This document shows, piece by piece, positions 57,323 through 64,000 of a DNA stretch of 64,000 nucleotides. The position numbers were made by a program, and so were the translations under genes. The notes below the pieces were generated by a model. It worked only from the letters and a program-made list of their open reading frames with translations, was not told the DNA's origin and made no database searches. The stretch comes from Elusimicrobiota bacterium (GTDB taxonomy: Bacteria; Elusimicrobiota; Elusimicrobia; UBA1565; JACRDR01): assembly GCA_016194745.1 (NCBI GenBank), contig JACQBA010000012.1, forward strand, positions 335,224 through 399,223, in the 5' to 3' direction. The stretch's first letter is position 1. The number at the start of each line of letters is the position of its first letter.

Positions 57323-58629
57323 GGTTTCTCCGGTCCGCCCGCGGCGACGTCCAGCTGGATCTTCGAGAGCGCGGCCTGGATCTCCGTCTGGTTGAGCAGG
57401 AGGCGCGTGTTCTGCAGGGCTGCGATGCCGTCGAGGACCTCGAGGTTGGTAACGAGCGAGTTGCGGTAGTCCTCGGTCTGCGCCCTGACGTTCGCTTGGG
57501 CGAGTTCCGCCGCCTTCCTAAGGGCGGCCGAGGCCGCGAGCGTCCATCCGAGCGTGCGGTACGCGGACAGGACTTCCCGCTCGGCCGTGCGCACCGCAAT
57601 CGAGACGGACTGCTCGCGCGAGCGCTGGACCGCCTCGGATTGGCGCACCTGGGCTCCGATCGTGCCGCCGTCCCAGAGGGGGAGGGAGCCGGAGAGGATG
57701 GCGTCCCAGTGGGAGTTCTTGTTGAATCCCGGGCGCTTGAGGTAGTAGTCGCCCGTGAACCCGACGACGGGCCAGCGCTGCCGGCGGGACATCGTGGTCG
57801 AGAGCTGGGCGTACTCGAGGTCCTTGCGGCGCGCCTCGATGTCGGAGCGCCGGCGCGATTTCTCGAGGATCGGCCGGATGGGCTCGAGCGTCGCTACGGG
57901 GAGTTCCTGCGGGATCAGCCGGTCGTTGATGCCGCTCAGGAAACGCACCGCCTCCTGCGCGACGGTCTCTTGCCCGCGGGCGATCTCGACCTGCGCCTGC
58001 GTCTGCGCGAACTGGGAGCGGGCCGCGATCGCTTCGCTCTCGCGGGACTTGCCGATGCGGGTCCTCCGCTCCAGTTCCTTGATGCGGTCCTCTGTCGCCT
58101 GGAGCACCGACGCCCGGATCGAGATGTCCCTCTGCGCTTGGAGCAGGCTGAGATAGGCGCGCGCGACGTCCTGATATAGGAGTGATTTCGCCCGTCCCTC
58201 GTCGAGACTCGCCGCTTCGGCGCGCCGCTTGCCGGACTTGTACGCGAGATAGTCGCGAAAGCCGGAGAAGATAGGCTGCGTCGCCACGAACTGCGCCTGG
58301 GAGACGGACGTCGTGTTGAGGGGGCTTCCCGGAATGTTCGGGGACTCCTGCCACGTCTGCGAACCCGTGAGGCTGAAGTGGGGCCGCACGGCCGCCTTGA
58401 TTTCGTCGAGCCTGGCGACGGCCTCGTTGTAGGTCTCCTCCCGCTGCGCGATCTCCTCGCTGCGCTTGAGCGCCAGCGCGTAGGCTTCGGACAGAGTGAT
58501 TGACCGCTGCGGCACGGACTGGGGATCTTCCAAGATGCGGACGACCTCGGGGGGAGGAGCGGACGCCGACGGCGACTGCGCCCGGGCGTTCGCCGCCACG
58601 AAAAGAAGGACCGTCCAATGGCGGATCAT
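57319..58629 (-). CDS. TolC-family outer-membrane efflux protein
   Basis: A 436-aa protein with a signal peptide (WTVLLFVAANARA) and two repeats of the OMF fold: ITLSEAYALALKRSEEIAQREETYNEA in the first, LEYAQLSTTMSRRQRWPVVGFTGDYYLKRPG in the second. Long coiled-coil helices lie between them. It forms the channel for the RND pump encoded next. The ATG at 58629 overlaps the TetR stop (ATGA); the longer frame is antisense-like extension into the TetR gene. Confidence 0.9.
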   Translation of the reverse strand: MIRHWTVLLFVAANARAQSPSASAPPPEVVRILEDPQSVPQRSITLSEAYALALKRSEEIAQREETYNEAVARLDEIKAAVRPHFSLTGSQTWQESPNIPGSPLNTTSVSQAQFVATQPIFSGFRDYLAYKSGKRRAEAASLDEGRAKSLLYQDVARAYLSLLQAQRDISIRASVLQATEDRIKELERRTRIGKSRESEAIAARSQFAQTQAQVEIARGQETVAQEAVRFLSGINDRLIPQELPVATLEPIRPILEKSRRRSDIEARRKDLEYAQLSTTMSRRQRWPVVGFTGDYYLKRPGFNKNSHWDAILSGSLPLWDGGTIGAQVRQSEAVQRSREQSVSIAVRTAEREVLSAYRTLGWTLAASAALRKAAELAQANVRAQTEDYRNSLVTNLEVLDGIAALQNTRLLLNQTEIQAALSKIQLDVAAGGPEKP

Positions 58630-59231
58630 CGGCCGGCTCCGTGTAGAAAGAAATTCATCACCTTGCGCGCGTCTCCCGCGAGCGGCTTCGCCGATCCCGC
58701 GACGATCTTCTCGAGCATCGCGCTGCGGCAAAGCCCGACGAGCGCGAATCCCTCGTAGGAGTGGTCTCCCGGCTTGAGCGAGCCTCCGTCGGCGCAGCGC
58801 ACCAGGATGGCACGCAACCGCCTCTGGTTCTCGCGGAACTTGCCCATGAGGAGGTCGTTGGAGCGCCCCCCGCAGCCCGCGAAGCGTCCGGCGCCGAACT
58901 GAAGGATGAAGTCGCGGTTATGGTCCAGGTAGCCGAGGATCGTCTTGATCGACTCTCCGAGGAGATCATCGCCGGTCTTCGCGGAGACGATGAGAGCGTC
59001 GAGCTGTTCGCCGAGGTGATCGATCAAGTTGGCGTACGCGGAGCAGAACAAGTCCTCCTTGCTCCTGTAATAAAGGAAAAGAGTGCCCTTCGCCACGCCC
59101 GCTTCGCGGGCCACGTCGTCCATCACGAAGTTCTCGGTCCCGCGGCGGACCATGAGCCGGCGCGCGGCCTCGAGGATCGTTTCCTTCTTGTTCGGGGCGG
59201 TTTCCTTACGGCGGGGGGCGGGGATAGGCAT
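58626..59231 (-). CDS. TetR-family repressor of the efflux operon
   Basis: A 201-aa regulator. HTH at about residues 12-60 (ILEAARRLMVRRGTENFVMDDVAREAGVAKGTLFLYYRSKEDLF), then a ligand-binding domain with Cys in FAGCGG and LVRCADGG. The ATG at 59231 is used; an earlier ATG at 59252 overlaps the -10 box TATAAT and would be ahead of the transcription start. It opens the operon, and its operator overlaps its own promoter, so it should repress itself and all five downstream genes until an efflux substrate binds. Confidence 0.9.
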   Translation of the reverse strand: MPIPAPRRKETAPNKKETILEAARRLMVRRGTENFVMDDVAREAGVAKGTLFLYYRSKEDLFCSAYANLIDHLGEQLDALIVSAKTGDDLLGESIKTILGYLDHNRDFILQFGAGRFAGCGGRSNDLLMGKFRENQRRLRAILVRCADGGSLKPGDHSYEGFALVGLCRSAMLEKIVAGSAKPLAGDARKVMNFFLHGAGR

Positions 59232-59254
59232 AATGACTGACTGGTTAGTCATTA
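59231..59254 (-). promoter_or_regulatory. Promoter and palindromic operator of the efflux operon
   Basis: Perfect 8-bp arms TAATGACT / AGTCATTA with an 8-nt centre overlap the -10 box TATAAT and the start point. TTGCAA lies 18 nt upstream as -35. The TGACTGACTGGTTAGTCA core is like known AcrR-type TetR operators. Confidence 0.75.
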
Positions 59255-59332
59255 TACACGCTCCGGCGCCCGAATTGCAATAGGTCCTTTTTTTGCACGT
59301 TCTTTACCGTCGTGAAACACCGAAAGGACTTG

Positions 59333-59351
59333 CGTATGGCATACGTATAAG
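59333..59351 (+). promoter_or_regulatory. Small palindrome and -10-like box before the 59370 gene
   Basis: CGTATG-G-CATACG (59333-59345) is a perfect 6-bp palindrome directly next to TATAAG (59346-59351). It could be an operator overlapping a promoter. No good -35 is seen. Confidence 0.4.
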
Positions 59352-59369
59352 GACGAGGAGGCCGAGCCC

Positions 59370-61133
59370 ATGATCAACATCAACATGAAGTCCGTCGTGG
59401 CGGTGACGTCCGCCATGTCCATCCTGTGCTATAACTTGGGCGAAGCCCAATTGTTCAGAGCGCTCGCGCCGGTTCCTGGGACGCTGACGCGGGGACCGAG
59501 GGCCCTCGTGGAGCCCCGGCGGCAACTCCGGCCGGAGCTTCCTCCCGCGGATCCCGTAACAGACGCGGCTCCCAACCGCGTCGATCCCCCGGATCGCTTT
59601 CCGCCTCCGCGCCCGCGACAGGCCGCCGGCGTTGATTCCATCTCCATGGTCGTCGCGCCTCCCGAAGTGAAGGGCGTCGCGCCGTCCGACTTCACTCCGG
59701 CGTCCATCGGCGAGACTCGCAACGCTCGCGAGTGCTGGCAGCGGGCCGGCAGCTTCGAGAGCACCTGGGATGCCGTTTGCGGCACGCGCAACCCGAGGAC
59801 GTGGGAGCTCGTCGCGCGGGACTATCAAGTCTCGTGCCGCAAGGACGCGCAAGGCCGCCGAGAGATCGCCTACGCGAGCGGAGTCACGCTGACGCTCCAG
59901 TCCAGCGGCCGTCGCGACGCGTATCGAGAGCAGGTCCTGATGCGGCGCGGCGGCGGGCGCCGCGTGCTCTTGGAGTACGATTCCTCGCGCGAGGCCGGCG
60001 AGAGATGGCGCGCGACCGATCTGCGGTCGGACGACAGGATCGCCTACGGGGCGCACGCGGATCCGTTCAGAGCCGCGGACTCCGGACTCTACAAGCTGAT
60101 CGTCGCCTTCCCGGACGGGCTGACGTCCAATCTCCAGATTTCATGGTGGGAGAATCTGAAGAATCTCAAAGCGTACACGCGCGGCCCGGGGCGTTCGTTC
60201 TCGGAATATTCGGACGGGGGAGACTGGCGGCTCCTCATTCGACACCGCGACGGCGTCCTGACCTCCTTCGAGCCGGCGCCGCCGCAGGGTCCGACGCGCT
60301 CGACGGCGCGGGAAGAAGCGTCTCGCGAGTTGTTGCTCGAGTATCCCGACGGCACGGTCGCGTACTATTCGCACGACGAGAAGCGGCGCCCGTTCGACCG
60401 CGACAGATTCTTCGCCGTCGACCGGGACGGCACGACGGAGCGCAGCCTCATGTCCGATCCGACCCGGCCCGAGGGGCAGCGCTGGACGATGTACGCCGAG
60501 CGGCCGAACGGGACGAAGGAGACGCGGATCGTCTCGCCGCTCGTGTTCGACTTAGCCGGGAGCGGGACGCTCGTCGCCGACGCCCGGGTCCGGTTCGATC
60601 TGATCGGGGACGGCAGCGCCCAGAGCTTCCACGATGCCGCGCGCGACGCGGGGGTGCTCGTGTTCGACGCCGATGGAGACGGCAAGGCGGGTTCGGACGG
60701 ACGCGAGCTCTTCGGCGACCGCACCGACATCGACGGGCGGGGAGAGGCGGACGGCTACGCGGACGGCTTTGCGGCGCTCGAGGCCCTCGTGCGCAAGGCG
60801 GAGCGCCAAGGAGCCGTGCCCACCGGGACCCTGCATCGAGGGATCCTGCGATCGGGCGATCTTGCCGCCCTCGGACGGGCCTATGGGTTCGGCATGCGCG
60901 TCGGCGGCGTGCTGGGCCGCACCCTCACGCTCGAAGCTGCGGGCGTGCGCGAGATCCATTTGGCCCGCGGAGAGGCGGAGCGCGAGTTCGATTTCGACGG
61001 CCGCGGCGACGACATCGTGCGCCGAGCCGGCGCCGTGTTCGTGCGCGCGGACGGATCTCGCGGCGGGTACGCGGACGTTTTTTTCCGCGCGGACGTTTTG
61101 GACCCCGCGGACGGGCTCGTCCTCCGAAAATAG
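59370..61133 (+). CDS. Large secreted protein with EF-hand-like site
   Basis: A 587-aa exported protein. N-terminal signal (VVAVTSAMSILCYNLGEAQ), then a Pro/Arg-rich linker to about residue 90. The middle contains repeated short beta-type segments (LIVAFPDGLTSNLQISWW, LLIRHRDGVLTSF, LLLEYPDGTVAYYS): three related PDG/RDG units that look like an antiparallel repeat. The C-terminal part has DLAGSGTLVAD and FDADGDGKAGSDGRELFGDRTD, a calcium-binding loop pattern as in proteins with dockerin- or VCBS-like ends. No enzymatic motif. The RBS GAGGAGG is strong. Likely secreted or surface-bound. Confidence 0.65.
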   Translation: MININMKSVVAVTSAMSILCYNLGEAQLFRALAPVPGTLTRGPRALVEPRRQLRPELPPADPVTDAAPNRVDPPDRFPPPRPRQAAGVDSISMVVAPPEVKGVAPSDFTPASIGETRNARECWQRAGSFESTWDAVCGTRNPRTWELVARDYQVSCRKDAQGRREIAYASGVTLTLQSSGRRDAYREQVLMRRGGGRRVLLEYDSSREAGERWRATDLRSDDRIAYGAHADPFRAADSGLYKLIVAFPDGLTSNLQISWWENLKNLKAYTRGPGRSFSEYSDGGDWRLLIRHRDGVLTSFEPAPPQGPTRSTAREEASRELLLEYPDGTVAYYSHDEKRRPFDRDRFFAVDRDGTTERSLMSDPTRPEGQRWTMYAERPNGTKETRIVSPLVFDLAGSGTLVADARVRFDLIGDGSAQSFHDAARDAGVLVFDADGDGKAGSDGRELFGDRTDIDGRGEADGYADGFAALEALVRKAERQGAVPTGTLHRGILRSGDLAALGRAYGFGMRVGGVLGRTLTLEAAGVREIHLARGEAEREFDFDGRGDDIVRRAGAVFVRADGSRGGYADVFFRADVLDPADGLVLRK

Positions 61134-61153
61134 CACCGCGCCTTCTCGACGGT

Positions 61154-61183
61154 TTGACAGCCGAGCGACGGCGGCGTTATAAT
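61154..61183 (+). promoter_or_regulatory. Strong promoter with leaderless start (61190 operon)
   Basis: TTGACA (61154-61159), an 18-nt spacer, TATAAT (61178-61183), then 6 nt and GTG. No SD. +1 falls on the G of the start codon. Confidence 0.78.
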
Positions 61184-61189
61184 TGAGTC

Positions 61190-61495
61190 GTGAAGACATC
61201 CAAGCTCCTCCTCGCCTGCTGTCTCGCGCTGGGCGCCGCCTTCGTCTTGACGGGCCGAGTCTCGGCCTCCGCCTGGTCCGATTTCTGGAAGTCCTTGAGC
61301 GACGGCTCCGCGAGGTCCGGCAAATCGAACAGCAAGAGCGCGGACACGGTCGCGGGCGTCCGCGGCTGGGACAAGGATTCGGCCGTCAAGAACACCGCGG
61401 CCCGGGACTTCAACGCGCTGCAGCGGCTCGAGCGCGTGCACTTGACGGACGCCGAAGTCGAAGATTTCGTAAAGGCGGGGAAGCTCGGTGACTAA
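61190..61495 (+). CDS. Small exported protein, first gene of the M48 operon
   Basis: A 101-aa protein from a GTG that is 6 nt after a perfect -10 box. Signal peptide (LLLACCLALGAAFVLTGRVSASA), then a charged helical domain (DSAVKNTAARDFNALQRLERVHLTDAEVEDFVKAGKLGD). No family recognised. Its stop overlaps the next GTG (GTGA); it may be a partner or inhibitor of the peptidase encoded after it (inference from context). Confidence 0.72.
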   Translation: MKTSKLLLACCLALGAAFVLTGRVSASAWSDFWKSLSDGSARSGKSNSKSADTVAGVRGWDKDSAVKNTAARDFNALQRLERVHLTDAEVEDFVKAGKLGD

Positions 61496-62312
61496 GCGCT
61501 TCGCCCTGCTCCTGTGCGTCTGCGCGGCCCTGTCGGCGTGCAAGGATTTCCAACTGCCGAAGGACCGGAAGGAATGGTCGAACTTGGCGGGAAAGGCCTG
61601 GGACACCGCCAAGGAAGGAGCCGAGGCGACTAAGGTCACGCCGGAGATGGAGCGGGCCTGGGGCCGCGAGGCGTCGGCGAACATGCTCGCCAAGTACAAG
61701 CTCCTGTCCAACGACAAGATGCTCCGCTACGTCAATTTGGTCGGACGCGCCGTGGCGCGAAAGGCGGAGCGTCAGGACGTCCAGTGGCGCTTCGGCATCC
61801 TCGACACTCCCGACATGAACGCCTACGCCGCGCCGGGCGGCTACATCTTCGTCACGAAGGGGCTCCTAGCCGCGCTCGACGACGAAGCGGAACTGGCGGG
61901 GGTGCTCGCGCACGAGATCCAGCACGTGGATCGCGAGCATCTCGTGAAGGCGTTGCGCAAGGCCAAGGGCGCGGACTTCCTCGCGAACAAGACCCTCGGC
62001 GACAAGCGGGCCGCCGAGGTTGCGGCCAAGGCGATCATCGGCATCATGGAGCAGGGCTTCGGAAAGCAGGACGAGCTCGACGCGGACAAGTACGGCGTCC
62101 TCCTGCTGGCGAAGGCCGGCTACGATCCGACCGGCCTGCCCCGGGCTCTGCGCCAGACGCACGCGCATGCCGCCGGCGCCAAGGGCAAGCCGTTCCTCGA
62201 ACGGCACCCCGAATTCGGCGTCCGGATGGAAGAGCTCCAGAAGTTGAGCAGCGATCTGCCGGATTCCGGCGCGGTCCTCAAGGACCGGTTCGACAAGAAC
62301 GTTCCCCAATAG
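61488..62312 (+). CDS. M48-family zinc metallopeptidase lipoprotein
   Basis: A 274-aa protein with a lipobox (LCVCAALSACKDF, Cys near residue 18), so anchored in the envelope. The M48 core has NAYAAPGGYIFVTKGLLAAL, the zinc site ELAGVLAHEIQHVDREH and third ligand Glu in DELDADKYGVLLLAKAGYDP. HAHAAG.. and RHPEFGVRMEELQ match the LoiP/BepA/YcaL-type periplasmic quality-control peptidases (FLERHPE is typical). It may clear misfolded envelope proteins. The GTG start overlaps the previous stop (GTGA). Confidence 0.9.
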   Translation: MTKRFALLLCVCAALSACKDFQLPKDRKEWSNLAGKAWDTAKEGAEATKVTPEMERAWGREASANMLAKYKLLSNDKMLRYVNLVGRAVARKAERQDVQWRFGILDTPDMNAYAAPGGYIFVTKGLLAALDDEAELAGVLAHEIQHVDREHLVKALRKAKGADFLANKTLGDKRAAEVAAKAIIGIMEQGFGKQDELDADKYGVLLLAKAGYDPTGLPRALRQTHAHAAGAKGKPFLERHPEFGVRMEELQKLSSDLPDSGAVLKDRFDKNVPQ

Positions 62313-62316
62313 CTCG

Positions 62317-63243
62317 TTGCCGACCCGAAAGGCGATCAAGCCCGCCGTCCTCGTACCGGTCTTCCTCGTCTCGGGCCTCCTGGCCTTCAGGCTTTGCGGC
62401 GCGTTGTTCCCGTACCAGACGTTCATCGCGATCCGGAAGGTGTCGATGACGGCGGGCGGCGTGCGCCGGATCCGCGCCGGAAGCCTGGCCGGCTATGAGA
62501 GGGACCTGTGCGAGCCGAGGAAGCCCTGCCGCTGCGTGGGATTGATCCACGGCCTGAGCGACTCCGCGCTTACGTGGGACAACGTCCTTCTCGGCAAGCG
62601 CGGCGCGGACAAGCCGGCGCCGGGGACGCTGTACGTCGCGCTTGAGTATCCGGGCAGCGAGGGGTCCTTTCCGCCGGCGGCCGGCTTCACGATTCCGGCC
62701 ATGGCTGAAGCCATGCGGGCTTCCCTCGAGCCCAAGTGCTCCAAGTGGACGCTCGTGGGGAACAGCCTGGGCGGCTGGATCGCCGCGTGGATGGCGCTGC
62801 AATGGCCGGACGGCGTCGAGCGACTCATCCTGCTGAGTCCCGCGGGCTTCGAGGATCCGACCGGGCTCGCGCTCGAGACGGCGCGAACGCTCGAGGAACC
62901 GACGCCCCAGGCGATGGAGGCGTTCATGGCGAAGAGCTACCATCGCCCCATGCCGATCCCGAAGCGGGCTTGGCCCGCCATCATCGCGACGCTGAATTCC
63001 CGGCCGACGAAGAGCATCCTCTCCGCCATGCGCAGGGAGGACCTGTTGGACCGCAGAGCGTCGGCGATCCGCGCGCCGACGCTGGTGCTATGGGGATCGT
63101 CCGACCGGACTCTGCCCTTGGCCGTCGGGGAAGGCTTCGCGCGGACGATCCGCGGCGCCCGGCTGATGCCCGTAAAAGACTGCGGCCATCTTCCGCAGCA
63201 GGAATGTCCGGCAGCCGTGACTCGCGCTCTCGCGGAGCGCTAA
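62317..63243 (+). CDS. Membrane-anchored alpha/beta hydrolase
   Basis: A 308-aa protein starting at TTG four bases after the previous stop. N-terminal signal anchor (AVLVPVFLVSGLLAFRLCGALF). The hydrolase domain includes VGLIHGLSDSALTWDNVL (oxyanion loop), TLVGNSLGGWIAAWMALQWP (Ser nucleophile in GNSLGG), LVLWGSSDRTLP (Asp) and VKDCGHLPQQE (His). Catalytic triad complete. The substrate is unknown. Last gene of the operon. Confidence 0.85.
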   Translation: MPTRKAIKPAVLVPVFLVSGLLAFRLCGALFPYQTFIAIRKVSMTAGGVRRIRAGSLAGYERDLCEPRKPCRCVGLIHGLSDSALTWDNVLLGKRGADKPAPGTLYVALEYPGSEGSFPPAAGFTIPAMAEAMRASLEPKCSKWTLVGNSLGGWIAAWMALQWPDGVERLILLSPAGFEDPTGLALETARTLEEPTPQAMEAFMAKSYHRPMPIPKRAWPAIIATLNSRPTKSILSAMRREDLLDRRASAIRAPTLVLWGSSDRTLPLAVGEGFARTIRGARLMPVKDCGHLPQQECPAAVTRALAER

Positions 63244-63250
63244 GCCGAGG

Positions 63251-64000
63251 TTAGCTCGTCTTCTTCGCGCGGGAGCGCAGGTGCGGGAGAGCGGCGGCTC
63301 TCGCCGCTTCGGCCTCGGCATGGAAGCCGCGCTGCTCGAGCTCTCCTACGACGATCTCCTGAGGGGCGGCATAGTAGGCCGAGCGGACGAATTCGACCAG
63401 ATAGTGCGACTCCGACGCGAGCGCTCCGCCTAAGGCGGTCGACTCGACGAGCCGCCGCGCCGCGAAACGCGCGACGTCCAGGTCCATGCGGTGGTCCGCC
63501 GCGAAATCGAGGAAAGTTCGGATCGCCTGCGTCCTTTCGGAGGCGCCGGCGACATCGAGTGACGCGGCCAGGCGCTCCGCCGAGCGCATCGCCTCGCTCG
63601 GCTCGGGCGGGCTCTTCAGCCACGAGGGGACGCCGCGGAACTTGGACTCGCGCGCCGGCGCTTGCTGAGACGAAGGCCTTGACCGCCGCGCCAAGCGCCG
63701 CGACTTCGGCGTCGCTTTCGCCTTGATCGTCGCCGTCGGTCGCGCCGGCTCCGAGACGTCGGCGTCGTCGCTTCTCGTCTCGAAGCGGAACGGAGCCAGC
63801 GTGCGCTTGATCTCCGCGAGCTTGTCGGCGCCGACCAGCTCCCGGTACGATTCGGCGAGATGCTCGAGATCGAGATGCGGCCCTTTCTTCAAGATGAGCC
63901 ACCGCAGCGGCGTGGTCGTGAACAGGGTCAAGCCCTCGAGGATCCTCGCCGCGGCTTGGGGCGGGAGCCGCTGATCCGGATCGTCCAATCCCGCCTGGGC
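63251..64000 (-). CDS. Unknown protein, truncated at the window edge
   Basis: The frame is open from the right edge to a stop at 63251, at least 249 codons; a TTG at 63988 is a possible start but the frame continues past it. Two helical regions (ERLAASLDVAGASERTQAIRTFLDFAADH and SHYLVEFVRSAYYAAPQEIVVGELEQRG) flank a basic Pro/Arg/Ser-rich linker (about residues 85-125). No family recognised; no transmembrane helix. Convergent with the hydrolase gene, 7 bases apart. Confidence 0.6.
   Translation of the reverse strand, partial: AQAGLDDPDQRLPPQAAARILEGLTLFTTTPLRWLILKKGPHLDLEHLAESYRELVGADKLAEIKRTLAPFRFETRSDDADVSEPARPTATIKAKATPKSRRLARRSRPSSQQAPARESKFRGVPSWLKSPPEPSEAMRSAERLAASLDVAGASERTQAIRTFLDFAADHRMDLDVARFAARRLVESTALGGALASESHYLVEFVRSAYYAAPQEIVVGELEQRGFHAEAEAARAAALPHLRSRAKKTS

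Noticed and set aside
54138-57599. A 1153-codon minus-strand frame across the RND gene
   Set aside because: Same strand but another frame; Arg/Pro-rich low-complexity translation without motifs. The pump in the other frame has all family motifs.
1-64000. CRISPR array, rRNA genes or insertion sequences
   Set aside because: No regularly spaced direct repeats, no rRNA sequence and no transposase were seen anywhere in the window.

Overview
The window is host chromosome of a GC-rich, diderm (Gram-negative type) bacterium, interrupted by one integrated phage-like element. The double envelope is inferred from TolC-type outer-membrane proteins, an RND pump, several lipoboxes and many signal peptides. 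Lysine is made through an LL-diaminopimelate aminotransferase. I cannot fix the lineage from sequence alone: an Elusimicrobiota- or Myxococcota-like deep lineage would fit (dapL, membrane Ser/Thr kinase, many secreted peptidases, a Cys-plus-TM-plus-Arg C-terminal sorting tail), but this is inference.

Layout. (1) 1-278: 3' end of a secreted caspase-like protein whose full paralogue lies at 41.0-42.5 kb. (2) 370-7186, plus strand: a tightly packed operon with a CoA-binding protein, glutamate-family dehydrogenase, hydroxyacid reductase, glycerate kinase fused in frame to an exported TPR protein, and three further genes. (3) 7.2-20.9 kb: a cell-wall amidase, a DMT transporter, trmL, a panB/panC operon, a TetR regulator with a tiny Cys-rich membrane protein and matching palindromic operators, a membrane Ser/Thr kinase with an exported TPR region, and a dapB-dapL-folK operon. 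(4) 21.0-22.1 kb: an AI-2E-type permease.

(5) 22171-35562: an integrated element of about 13.4 kb in a tRNA-Glu gene, bounded by a perfect 64-bp direct repeat. It has an integrase next to the intact tRNA, an excisionase-like HTH protein, a DnaB helicase, ejection-type proteins and both terminase subunits. No portal, capsid or tail gene is recognisable, so it is a satellite or a remnant. Its left end carries a probable small RNA with a strong promoter and pseudoknot-forming arms. The element looks less GC-rich than the host and uses strong AGGAGA-type ribosome binding sites.

(6) 35.7-45.1 kb: a region rich in secreted proteins. It holds an M48-like peptidase, a sedolisin, the caspase-like protein, a gluzincin with a C-terminal sorting tail, a 44-aa secreted CxCC peptide and several unknown exported proteins. 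(7) 45.1-48.5 kb: an exported peroxiredoxin, an SDR with an N-terminal zinc-finger extension, and a response-regulator/histidine-kinase hybrid. (8) 48.6-59.3 kb: one efflux operon that runs TetR, TolC, RND pump, MFS::TolC fusion, MacA, MacB. (9) 59.4-64.0 kb: a large secreted EF-hand-like protein, an M48 lipoprotein operon and a truncated gene at the window edge.

A recurring signal is a -10 box placed exactly 6 nt before an ATG or GTG at six host genes, often with TTGACA upstream. This predicts leaderless mRNAs. Many other host genes are joined by ATGA or GTGA overlaps.
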